Source: Halobacteria archaeon HArc-gm2
Lineage (GTDB): Archaea; Halobacteriota; Halobacteria; Halobacteriales; Haloarculaceae
Direction of reading: 5' to 3'
NCBI GenBank assembly: GCA_025517465.1
Contig: JAOPKE010000004.1
Location: 386,165-450,164 of the forward strand
DNA: 64,000 nucleotides
Shown here: piece after piece, positions 43,274-51,027 of the stretch
How the letters are laid out: each line of letters opens with the position of its first letter
Position numbering within the stretch: position 1 is the first letter of the stretch
Notes under the pieces: generated by a model
The model's database searches: none
What the model saw: only the letters and a program-made list of their open reading frames with translations
Told to the model about the DNA's origin: nothing
Position numbers and translations under genes: made by a program

Positions 43274-43438
43274 GTGGTCTTCCGTGTTGATTAGGCTGCG
43301 TACTTTGCATCTCAGGCGCGTGCTGTCGAGCGAGCCGGCGCGACAGCGGAGGCCGCTCGTCGAATCCACGCAAGGGGCGAGCGAGGGAGCCCCGCGACCG
43401 AGTGAGTCGGCTGGGGAGGCGTGTGGCTGTCGGTGAAT
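43274..43438. other. non-coding lead-in to family 1 copies E and F
   Basis: No gene is seen between the methyltransferase and copy E. The stretch contains GAGCGAGCCGGCGCGACAGCG and similar low-information words. Confidence 0.4.
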
Positions 43439-43562
43439 CCTGGTGGACTGAAAGGGCGAGGTTCGGTCGCAGGTTCTGCGCGGCCCCTATCCGAGCGAAC
43501 GGAGTGAGTGAGTATATGTCGCACAGAACCTGCGAGCGGGCCGAGGGCTTTCTGGGAGTTGT
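43439..43562 (+). repeat. Structured element, family 1, copy E
   Basis: It starts CCTGGTGGACTGAAAGGGC and ends GAGGGCTTTCTGGGAGTTGT. A 10-bp stem pairs 43469-43478 (GCAGGTTCTG) with 43524-43533 (CAGAACCTGC). The interior holds GCGAACGGAGTGAG. It is tail-to-tail with copy F, 24 bp apart. Confidence 0.65.
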
Positions 43563-43586
43563 CTAAACTCACTCCGGAGTCGAGAA

Positions 43587-43822
43587 GGTGCCGAAAGCCC
43601 TCGGGTCGGTCCGCTCCCGGGGCTCGCTGTCGTCCGAAAGGCGCGGAGCGCCTTTCGTGATGACGAGAGAGCTTCGCTCTCTCGAATCACGCACTTCGCT
43701 CACTCCGTTCGCTCCAGTGCTTACGTCGCCCGGGTTCCCGGACCGACCCTCGCCCTTTCAGTCCACCAGGAGACTCACTTCGTTCGTCTCCTGAGCCTTG
43801 CGCTCACTTCGTTCGCGCAAGA
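43587..43822 (-). repeat. Structured element, family 1, copy F with two leading hairpins
   Basis: Read on the minus strand: hairpin CTTGCGC/GCGCAAG (43797-43821), hairpin AGGAGAC/GTCTCCT (43768-43792), then GGTGGACTGAAAGGGCGAGG, a 10-bp stem (43603-43612 with 43740-43749), the interior AACCCGGGCGA, ACGTAAGCAC, GCGAACGGAGTGAGC and CAGCGAGCCCCGGGAG, and the end GAGGGCTTTCGG. Inside it also holds two extra hairpins (near 43634-43655 and 43663-43684). Confidence 0.65.
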
Positions 43823-44003
43823 CACCAGGGACCGAACACCACAGCTTCGAACCTCCCCAGCCGATTGCGCACCTCGCTCACTCCGTTCGCTTCGGTGCTC
43901 ATCCCTCGCGCGGAAAGGTGTGCGACCGGCGCTGTCGCGCCGGCACGCACGACCGCACGCGCCCTCGGTGTACGTCCGGGGTGGATCGATAGTCGTCGAT
44001 CAC
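43823..44003. other. non-coding stretch between copy F and the helicase gene
   Basis: No gene is seen. It has CTCACTCCGTTCGCTTCGGTG (another instance of the hairpin-loop dodecamer, reversed) and a CCGGCGC/GCGCCGG hairpin (43926-43943). Confidence 0.4.
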
Positions 44004-45881
44004 TCAGTCCACAGTCCCGGACTCACCGGACGCGTCGGAATCAGCGTCGCCATCGTCAAGCGTCGACTCCCGAACGTCGCCAACCTCGCTCTCGCTCTCG
44101 GTCACGCGAATCCCCTTCGACGCGAGGTGGCGCATCTGCTGGCGGACGAAGTCCTCCTCCTCGGTTCCCCGAGTAGCGAGCACGTACAGTAACGCGTCAC
44201 CCACTGGACGCATCGTCCGGCCGGCTCGTTGTGCACCCTGCCGACGTGAACCACCGAGCCCCGAAGCGATGATCGCGAGCTCTGCATCCGGCAGGTCGAT
44301 GCCCTCGTCGCCGACACGGGACACCACGAGCGCGTCGCGCTCGCTGCGGCGGAACTCGTCGAACAGCTTCTCGCGGCGGGCGTGGGGCATCTCGCCGCTG
44401 ATGAAGGGCACCTCCAGGGCCTCGGAGATTGCTTCGCCCTGGTCGAGGTACTCGACGAAGACCAGCGCCTTGGCGGCGGGATGTTCTTCCAGCAGGAATC
44501 GGATCTCGTCTATCTTCGCGGAGTTGTCGGCCGCCGCTTGCCGCCGGCCGTGGCCGACGGCGGAGACGTACTCGTCGGCCTCCGCGTCGTCGCCCCAGGG
44601 GACGAGCCGGATGTTGACCTCGGGCTCCTGGACGAAGCCGGCCTCGAACAGCGCCGACCAGTCCGTCCCGATTGGCGGGCCGACGAGGGTGAAAATCTCC
44701 TCCTCGTCGTCGGACTCGCGGGTGGGCGTCGCGGTGAGGCCGAGTCGGTGTTTCCCCTGCAGATCGGCGCTGCGGCGGTAGACGTCGGCGGGGACGTGGT
44801 GGACCTCGTCGTAGACGATGAGTCCCCAGCGGCGCTCGTCGAACAGCTTGCGGTGGCGGTCCATCCCCGCCGTTCGATACGTCGCGATGGTAACCGGTCT
44901 GATCTCCTTGGTCCCACCGTGGTACTCGCCGATGTGGGACTCCTCCAGGTCGGTTTGCAAAATGAGTTCGTCGTGCCACTGGCTGGCGAGTTCGCGCGAG
45001 GGAACGAGGATGAGGGTCTCTCCCCCCACCGCTTCCATCGCGCCCATGGCGGCGACGGTCTTGCCGCTGCCGGGCGGGCCGACGAAGACGCCCGAGCCCT
45101 GTTCGACGAAGCGCTGGACCCAGTCGGCCTGGTAGTCCCGCAGGTTCAGCCGGAGTTCCAGGTCCAGGTCCTCGCCCTCGTCCAGGTCGCGCTCGTCGCG
45201 GACGGGGTAGCCAGCGTCGTACAGCGTGCGCTTGACCTGGGCCGTCTTCTCCTCGTTGACCCAGCTCTCGGAATCGGAGATAGGCGCTCGCAGCGTCTCG
45301 TCGTCGAGTTTCTGCCGCGCGACGTTGCCCATCAGGTCGTCGCTCTCGGCGGCCAGCACAGTGTAGCCGTCCTCGTGGGTGTAGAGGCGGAACTTCCGGG
45401 CCCGTTCCCACTGGCTCGTCACCCACTCCTCCAGGTGGGGCGAGCGCTCGCCGAAGACGTCCCGCATCGTCGCGACGAGGTCGTCCAGCGAGTCGTAAGG
45501 CGCCTGCCAGATGTCCTCTTCGCGCATCTCGTAGATTGCCCCACCGGATCGATTCGTGTCGACGAGGTGGGCGAACTGGGAGAGCTGTGCGCGCGTGAAC
45601 TGGTCGGCGTGCTGGACGACGACTTCGCGGCGGTCGGGGAAGAGCACGACGCGCTCGCGGTCGGTGACGGCGTCGAGGTCCGTCGGGTACCAGACGGCGT
45701 CGGCGCTGGTGACGTCCTGCTGGGCTACCTCGTCGAGCTCGGCGAGCCGTTCGAGTTCCTCGCGGGCCCGTTCGGTCGTCAGGTCGGTCTTCCGCGAGAG
45801 CTCCGCGGCGGTGAGGTGGGGCCGGCCGACGCTCTCGATGGCGTCGTACAGGTCCGACAGCGAGAGTTCGGCGTCTGTCAC
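44004..45881 (-). CDS. rad25: XPB/Rad25-like DEAD/DEAH-box helicase
   Basis: This 625-residue SF2 helicase has an N-terminal helix-turn-helix-like region and then two RecA domains. Visible motifs are GPPGSGKTVAAMG (motif I, residues ~268-280), ATYRTAGMD, VYDEVHHVP (motif II), LGLTATPTRE (motif III), and AQRAGRTMRP (motif VI). Archaeal XPB works in nucleotide excision repair, often with the nuclease Bax1, which is not beside it here. The C-terminus is an acidic tail (last ~40 residues). Confidence 0.9.
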   Translation of the reverse strand: MTDAELSLSDLYDAIESVGRPHLTAAELSRKTDLTTERAREELERLAELDEVAQQDVTSADAVWYPTDLDAVTDRERVVLFPDRREVVVQHADQFTRAQLSQFAHLVDTNRSGGAIYEMREEDIWQAPYDSLDDLVATMRDVFGERSPHLEEWVTSQWERARKFRLYTHEDGYTVLAAESDDLMGNVARQKLDDETLRAPISDSESWVNEEKTAQVKRTLYDAGYPVRDERDLDEGEDLDLELRLNLRDYQADWVQRFVEQGSGVFVGPPGSGKTVAAMGAMEAVGGETLILVPSRELASQWHDELILQTDLEESHIGEYHGGTKEIRPVTIATYRTAGMDRHRKLFDERRWGLIVYDEVHHVPADVYRRSADLQGKHRLGLTATPTRESDDEEEIFTLVGPPIGTDWSALFEAGFVQEPEVNIRLVPWGDDAEADEYVSAVGHGRRQAAADNSAKIDEIRFLLEEHPAAKALVFVEYLDQGEAISEALEVPFISGEMPHARREKLFDEFRRSERDALVVSRVGDEGIDLPDAELAIIASGLGGSRRQGAQRAGRTMRPVGDALLYVLATRGTEEEDFVRQQMRHLASKGIRVTESESEVGDVRESTLDDGDADSDASGESGTVD

Positions 45882-45941
45882 TGCCGCGGGCTATCCGTCG
45901 GAGGGGTAAACGCCTTGCGCCACCGTCCCGCTGAACGGGGA

Positions 45942-47222
45942 CTACTCGGAATCCGGTGGGACCACCGCGACGTCGCGAGCCGCCGGGTCCGGACCGCGTT
46001 CGGCCAGGGGAAGTTCGACGGTGATGGTGGTACCGTCCGGCCCGGTCTCGGTGAGCGCGACGGTCCCGCCGTAGCGATCCGCCAGGGTGCGGACGATGAA
46101 GAGTCCGAGCCCGTGAGTGGTGCTCTTGGTCGTGTCGCGCTCGAAGAGGGTTTCGAGTTGTTCGGCCGGGATCCCCGGGCCGTCGTCGGCGATGCGGACG
46201 ACTGCGCTGTCCCCCGTCTTCTCCCCCGTCACGTGGACCTCAGGGGAGTCGCCGTCGTTGTGTTCGACCGCGTTCGAGAGCAGGTTCGAGAACAGACGGG
46301 GCAGGAGGTCGTCGGCCATCACGGTGAGGTCGTCTGCAACCGACAGCTCGGTCCGGACGCCCTCGTACCCGTCGTGGAGGCTCGCGACCTCCGCCTCCAG
46401 CGTGCTCGCGAGGTCGATGGCCTCGTACTGGGGGTCACGGTCTGTCGCCTCGAGCAGTACGCGCACGTCGCGAATGACCCTCGTGAGGTCCTCGCTCTGG
46501 CGGGTGATCGTTTCGAGGTGGGATCGGGCCTCGTCGTCGGGGTCGTACTCCTCCAGCAGGAGCGCGGAGCGTCCGCTGATCACGTTCGACGTGTTGAGCA
46601 CCTCGTGTCTGAGGAGACTGTTGAGGTAGTCGAACCACTCGCGGCGGGATTCGGCGTAATCGGCGCGGACGGTGGCTCGTTCCGCCGTCCGCTCGCGCTC
46701 GATGGCCCGAGCCTCGATGACACCGACGAGCAGCCCGACGCCGCCGCCGATGGACATCGCCCACCGCAGCCAGCCCACGAGGTACCACGGATCCGGCACC
46801 GGCGTGGTACTCATAATGAGGAGGTTCATCGCCGAGGAGACGGTGATGCCGGCGGCGCACCACCCGACGACGCGGACGTATCGATCGGGGGCGACGTCGC
46901 TCCGCGCGAGCCAGTGGCCGCCGTAGACGAGCGCGGCCATGGAGGGAGCGCTGGTGAGTAAGCCGGTAAGATTCACCGGGTGGAGTATGAGAGCGAGCCG
47001 GAGCCGTGCGAAGAGTATCCACTCGACGACGACGAGGAGAACGAGCGCGACGCCGATAGCGGAGAGACACAGGGGAGCGACGTCTTCGGCACGGAATCGG
47101 CGGATTCGTGCGAGCGCACCCGACAGGTCAGAGTCTCTGTCGAGCGAACTCACGCTCGATTCCTCGAATTCGACGCCGGTCTGACTGGTTTCATCGGGGC
47201 GTTCATACCCAGCCTCGTGCAC
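45942..47222 (-). CDS. membrane-bound sensor histidine kinase
   Basis: This 426-residue protein starts with a GTG, has about five or six membrane helices (residues ~48-170), and then a cytoplasmic kinase. The phosphoacceptor is in SLLRHEVLNTSNVISG (His ~210). ATP-binding boxes are NLLSNAVEHN (N box), IADDGPGIPAEQL (G1) and THGLGLFIV (G2). There is no PAS domain and no response regulator nearby. The signal may be sensed in the membrane part. Confidence 0.92.
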   Translation of the reverse strand: MHEAGYERPDETSQTGVEFEESSVSSLDRDSDLSGALARIRRFRAEDVAPLCLSAIGVALVLLVVVEWILFARLRLALILHPVNLTGLLTSAPSMAALVYGGHWLARSDVAPDRYVRVVGWCAAGITVSSAMNLLIMSTTPVPDPWYLVGWLRWAMSIGGGVGLLVGVIEARAIERERTAERATVRADYAESRREWFDYLNSLLRHEVLNTSNVISGRSALLLEEYDPDDEARSHLETITRQSEDLTRVIRDVRVLLEATDRDPQYEAIDLASTLEAEVASLHDGYEGVRTELSVADDLTVMADDLLPRLFSNLLSNAVEHNDGDSPEVHVTGEKTGDSAVVRIADDGPGIPAEQLETLFERDTTKSTTHGLGLFIVRTLADRYGGTVALTETGPDGTTITVELPLAERGPDPAARDVAVVPPDSE

Positions 47223-47405
47223 CCCGTACCACGACCGACGTTAAGTAACCGCGGTTGGGAATCAAAGAAGATAATTGGATTGTCGTGCGAGTGTCACCTA
47301 GAGCGGTTCCCTCGCCCATCAATCCGCCATCTGTACTTATCGCGTTCGACGTAATCGCGATCAATAACCCGATCCGTCAGCCGGCTGGAACTGCGGAACG
47401 TCCCC

Positions 47406-48467
47406 TCAGCCGAGCCAGCCGAACTCGTCGACGAGTGTCGCGTAACACTCCTCGTACTCGGCGCGGACGCTCTCGTGGTCGAAGGGCGCGAGCGTGTCGT
47501 CGACGGTGAGGCGCTCGAACTCGCCGGCCTCGACGATGGCCTCGGCCATCTGCTGGGTACTCGTCACCCGGAAGCTCCGCTCGCGGTGTTCGATGAGTTC
47601 GTGGGCGCTGGAGCGGGCCTGGTACTCGACGATACCGACGCAGCCACACGCGAGCGCCCACAGCAACTCCGAGGCGAAGAACTCCCGGTAGGCCGTCTGG
47701 ACGAAGACGTGGGCGCCCTTGTATATCTCGACGCGGCGCTCGCGGTCGCAGGCGCCGACGAACTCGACGCGGTCGTCGATTCGCAGATCCGACGCCTGGC
47801 GCTCGTAGTCCGCCCGGTTGGGGCCGTCGCCGATGATCGTCGCCGACCAGTCCTTCTCGCGGAGCTCCGCGAGACCGAGAAAGAGACTCTCCAGGTTGGC
47901 GCTGTCGTCCAGCGAGTGCGCGAAGACGACGTCCACCGTCTCCCCTGGGTCGGCCTCGCGGACGAGGTCCATATCGATGCTCTCCGGGATGACCGTCGTC
48001 CCGTTCTCCGTGGCGCCGCGCTCGCGCGCGCTGGTCCGCACCATCTCGGAGGGAGTGATAATCTCCGCCGGCGCGCGCACCGCCAGGTCGCTCGTCCGCG
48101 AGTGCAGGGGCTCGTTGTCACCGAACCACTCGACGAGCAGGGGCGCCCGCGCGAGCGTTCCCCCGAGTCGAGCGAACAGCAGGACCGACGAGGGCGCAGA
48201 CGTAGCGTGGATCACGTCCGGTTTCAGCCGGGCGAGTTCGTAGGGCAGGCGGACGCAGAACGAGGCCGTCGCGGGTTCGTCCGTCAGTGCGTGGTACGTG
48301 ACATCTTCGGGTTCGAACACGTCGCCGTCGCTCTCCCACCAGCGGGAGCAAAAGACCGTCACGTCGTGGCCCGCTTCCGCGAGCTGGTGTGCGAGCCGGT
48401 CCAGCCGTCGATTTCCCTCCGTGTCTCGCAGGTGGACCGTCTCCATCGCGACGAACGCCACGCGCAT
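47406..48467 (-). CDS. glycosyltransferase family 4 protein
   Basis: This 353-residue protein has a GT-B fold: an N-terminal domain beginning MRVAFVAMETVHLRDTEGNR with EAGHDVTVFCSRWW, and a C-terminal domain with SATIIGDGPNRADYERQA and VEFVGACDRERRVEIYKGAHVFVQ, typical of GT4 retaining enzymes. It likely transfers a sugar in glycan or lipid synthesis; donor and acceptor are unknown. It stands alone between a histidine kinase and a divergent membrane protein. Confidence 0.88.
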   Translation of the reverse strand: MRVAFVAMETVHLRDTEGNRRLDRLAHQLAEAGHDVTVFCSRWWESDGDVFEPEDVTYHALTDEPATASFCVRLPYELARLKPDVIHATSAPSSVLLFARLGGTLARAPLLVEWFGDNEPLHSRTSDLAVRAPAEIITPSEMVRTSARERGATENGTTVIPESIDMDLVREADPGETVDVVFAHSLDDSANLESLFLGLAELREKDWSATIIGDGPNRADYERQASDLRIDDRVEFVGACDRERRVEIYKGAHVFVQTAYREFFASELLWALACGCVGIVEYQARSSAHELIEHRERSFRVTSTQQMAEAIVEAGEFERLTVDDTLAPFDHESVRAEYEECYATLVDEFGWLG

Positions 48468-48640
48468 ACTCCCGAGATTGCTATGGGGGATGAAAAATCC
48501 CCTCGTTCGAGTGATGGGAGTTCGTCCGGTCGTTCCCCGGCGGCGACAGGACGCCACCCGTAGATCGCGTGAGCGTCCGGTCGGCACCGGCAACACGCCG
48601 AGTGAGAAGAGATTTATTCACTGTGTATATCTCGGTAGAT

Positions 48641-49372
48641 ATGCGTCCTCGCACGCCCCTCCTCCGCCCAGACAGCTACTTCGCACGGCGAACGCCCGAC
48701 CCCGTTCGAGGCCTGATCCTGGCCGTCGTCGTCACGCTCGGTTCCCTGGTAGCCATCTGGCTGCTCGGCGCGGTTTTCATGGACAGGATAGACGGGACCG
48801 TCGCGGTCGACAACCCGAACCGGCCGCCAGAGGGGTTCTGCGACGACGGTACGGACGGTGCGTTCGAGGAGATGGACGCGTCGGCCTTCGATTGCGACGC
48901 GCCGGCACAGGTCGACCGGGACATCGACACGATACTCGGCGACGCGATGGGTCAGTTCTACGGCGCGATGCTGGTGGGGCTTCCCATCGTGTTGTTGCTG
49001 GCGGGTGCGCTGCTCCACGTCGGTACCGCTCTCTTCGACGCCGACGGCGGATTCGCCGAGACGCTGACCGTGGCGGCCTGGGGATTCACACCGACGCTCC
49101 TCGTGATGCCGGTGTCCCTGGCCGTGCTGTGGGTGATGATGGACCCGGTCACGGTCACCGCCGCAAGCGACCCTGCGGCCTTCCGGGACCCGGTCATGGA
49201 GAGCCTGGACCGTTGGCGGCCCGTCGCGCTCGCACTCAACGCGGCCGGATCGCTCTGGGGCGCCGCCGTCTGGACGTTCGGCCTCGAATCCGCCAGGTCG
49301 GTCTCGCGGTCCGAGGCCGCGGCCGTCGCCGGAACCGTGACGCTGCTCTTCTTCGTCTTCGGCGCGCTCTGA
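48641..49372 (+). CDS. Yip1-like multi-pass membrane protein
   Basis: This 243-residue protein has five membrane helices (~25-48, 105-128, 138-160, 185-205, 215-240). The N-terminal LLRPDSYFARRTPDPVRGL is typical of haloarchaeal Yip1-domain proteins. Between helices 1 and 2 is a hydrophilic loop with two Cys (EGFCDDG...DCDAP). A TATA-like GATTTATTC lies ~25 bp upstream. The halogenase-like gene follows 48 bp downstream with its own promoter. Confidence 0.65.
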   Translation: MRPRTPLLRPDSYFARRTPDPVRGLILAVVVTLGSLVAIWLLGAVFMDRIDGTVAVDNPNRPPEGFCDDGTDGAFEEMDASAFDCDAPAQVDRDIDTILGDAMGQFYGAMLVGLPIVLLLAGALLHVGTALFDADGGFAETLTVAAWGFTPTLLVMPVSLAVLWVMMDPVTVTAASDPAAFRDPVMESLDRWRPVALALNAAGSLWGAAVWTFGLESARSVSRSEAAAVAGTVTLLFFVFGAL

Positions 49373-49376
49373 GGAG

Positions 49377-49397
49377 CGCGCCAAACCGTTATTACTC
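49377..49397 (+). promoter_or_regulatory. promoter of the halogenase-like gene
   Basis: The block CGCGCCAAACCGTTATTACT ends 25 bp before the ATG at 49421. It is almost the same as the block before the S9 peptidase gene (50987-51006). Confidence 0.5.
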
Positions 49398-49420
49398 TCA
49401 TCGCGCTATATGGCCCACGC

Positions 49421-50965
49421 ATGGACGACGAGATAGGGGACGTGGTCGTGGTCGGCGGTGGAGACATCGGGTTACTGACTGCGCTCTCGATACAGAAACT
49501 GAACCCCGAGATGGACGTTACCGTCGTCGACGACCTCCAGCGGGACGCGCCGGCGGTGGGAAAGAGCACGTTCAAGAAGATACAGGACATCCTCCACGGA
49601 ACGCTCGACATCGACGAGCGGCGGTTCATCGGCGAGGTCCGTCCCGTCTGGAAAGGAGCGCTGTACTTCCGGAACTGGTGTGACCGACCGGCGTTCCACT
49701 ACCCCTTCGATCCGGAGGACAAGTACCCCGACCCGAAGAATCCGAACGCGGTCGAGCACTACTACCACCAGTACGCGGACCTGTACGACAGCCCGGACCA
49801 CCTGACGAAGGGTGAAGCCATCGTCGAGCAGGAGAAATCGCCGTGGTTCTTCGGGTCCGACGGGAACCTCGACCGGTACGAGAAGGTGGCCTACCACCTC
49901 AACACGAAGCGCTTCGCGTCGTTCCTGCGGGAGGTCTGTCGCGAACGAGGCATATCGATCGTCGACGACGCGATCACCGGCGTCGAGACGACCGGCGCAC
50001 ACATCGACGGTGTGCTGAGCGAGGAGGCGCGATACGAGGGTGACCTGTACGTGGACGCGACGGGATTCGGGCGCGTGCTCCGTCGCGAACAGGACGCCGA
50101 GTTCAGGGACTTCGGATTCCCGCTCGACTCGGCGTACACCGTTCGGATCGACAGGGACCTCTCGGAAGTCCTGCCGGCGACGGCCGTCGACTCGGGCGAG
50201 CACGGCTGGTTCTGGCAGATCGACACCTACGACGACCGCGACCTGGGTTACGTCTACAGCTCCGAGCACGTGGACGACGAGACGGCGCTCGAGGAGTTCC
50301 TCGACCACATCCCGGACGTCGCCCCCGACAGCGCCGGCGGTGACCCGGACGTCGCCAGAGACGACGTGGCGAAGTACGAGTTCAGTTCCGGCTACTACGA
50401 CCGCGCCTGGATCGAGAACTGCGTCGCGATCGGCAACTCCCAGGGCTTCGTCGAACCGCTGCAATCGACCGGGCTGACCGGGAACGCCACCGCGGCCGAG
50501 AAACTCGCGACGATGCTGTCGATACGCGGCGGGATCGCCGACGACCGGTTCCGGGAGGAGTACAACACGTGGGTACGATGGGTCTGGGAGTCCATCTACG
50601 ACTTCATCGCGATCCACTACCGGTACGCGACCGGGGAGACGGCGTTCTGGCGCGACGTCGCCACCAGGGAGTACAGCCCGCGCGTCGACGCGATCGTCGA
50701 GCAGTTCGACCGGAACGGGCTGACCAGGGAGGTCGTTCCGCTCTCCGAGGACGACGACCTGCTGAAACTGTCCATCTTCTCCCTCCCGGACTTCTACACG
50801 ATGATGCGGAACCTCGGCGCCGAGTCCGTCTTCTACGAGACCAACGACTTCGACGTGAGCGACGAGGTCGTCCGGAAACACGACGAGTACTACGAGCAGA
50901 TAGACGCCGAGGTCGAGGAGCACCTCACGACCAGGGAGCTGTACGAGGGCCTCCTCCAGTTTTGA
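49421..50965 (+). CDS. flavin-dependent tryptophan-halogenase-like protein
   Basis: This 514-residue protein belongs to the Trp_halogenase group of FAD enzymes. Visible are the dinucleotide motif VVGGGDIG (residues ~10-17), a Lys at position 78 in VWKGALYF aligned with the catalytic Lys of PrnA/RebH, GWFWQID (W263 region) matching the WxWxIP signature with the final Pro replaced, and GFVEPLQSTGL (Glu 345) matching the catalytic Glu loop. No C-terminal thiolation or transport domain is present. Related proteins halogenate indoles, phenols or pyrroles; the substrate here is unknown. It could also be a non-halogenating flavoprotein. Confidence 0.8.
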   Translation: MDDEIGDVVVVGGGDIGLLTALSIQKLNPEMDVTVVDDLQRDAPAVGKSTFKKIQDILHGTLDIDERRFIGEVRPVWKGALYFRNWCDRPAFHYPFDPEDKYPDPKNPNAVEHYYHQYADLYDSPDHLTKGEAIVEQEKSPWFFGSDGNLDRYEKVAYHLNTKRFASFLREVCRERGISIVDDAITGVETTGAHIDGVLSEEARYEGDLYVDATGFGRVLRREQDAEFRDFGFPLDSAYTVRIDRDLSEVLPATAVDSGEHGWFWQIDTYDDRDLGYVYSSEHVDDETALEEFLDHIPDVAPDSAGGDPDVARDDVAKYEFSSGYYDRAWIENCVAIGNSQGFVEPLQSTGLTGNATAAEKLATMLSIRGGIADDRFREEYNTWVRWVWESIYDFIAIHYRYATGETAFWRDVATREYSPRVDAIVEQFDRNGLTREVVPLSEDDDLLKLSIFSLPDFYTMMRNLGAESVFYETNDFDVSDEVVRKHDEYYEQIDAEVEEHLTTRELYEGLLQF

Positions 50966-50986
50966 ACTCGCGGGGCGCGCTCGCGA

Positions 50987-51006
50987 CGCGCCCAACCGTT
51001 ATACTC
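50987..51006 (+). promoter_or_regulatory. promoter of the S9 peptidase gene
   Basis: CGCGCCCAACCGTTATACTC ends 21 bp before the GTG at 51028. It closely matches the block before the halogenase-like gene. Confidence 0.5.
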
Positions 51007-51027
51007 GCTGCCGACCTCGACACCACC

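Noticed and set aside
13672-43822. Family 1 copies as TnpB/IS200 right ends with omega-RNA
   Set aside because: No tnpB or tnpA remnant lies near any copy, and the ends do not match the haloarchaeal TnpB ends I remember. It remains an option for a database search.
50569-51027. N-terminal extension of the S9 peptidase
   Set aside because: It lies inside the halogenase-like gene in another frame, is Arg-rich, and a promoter sits before the GTG at 51028.
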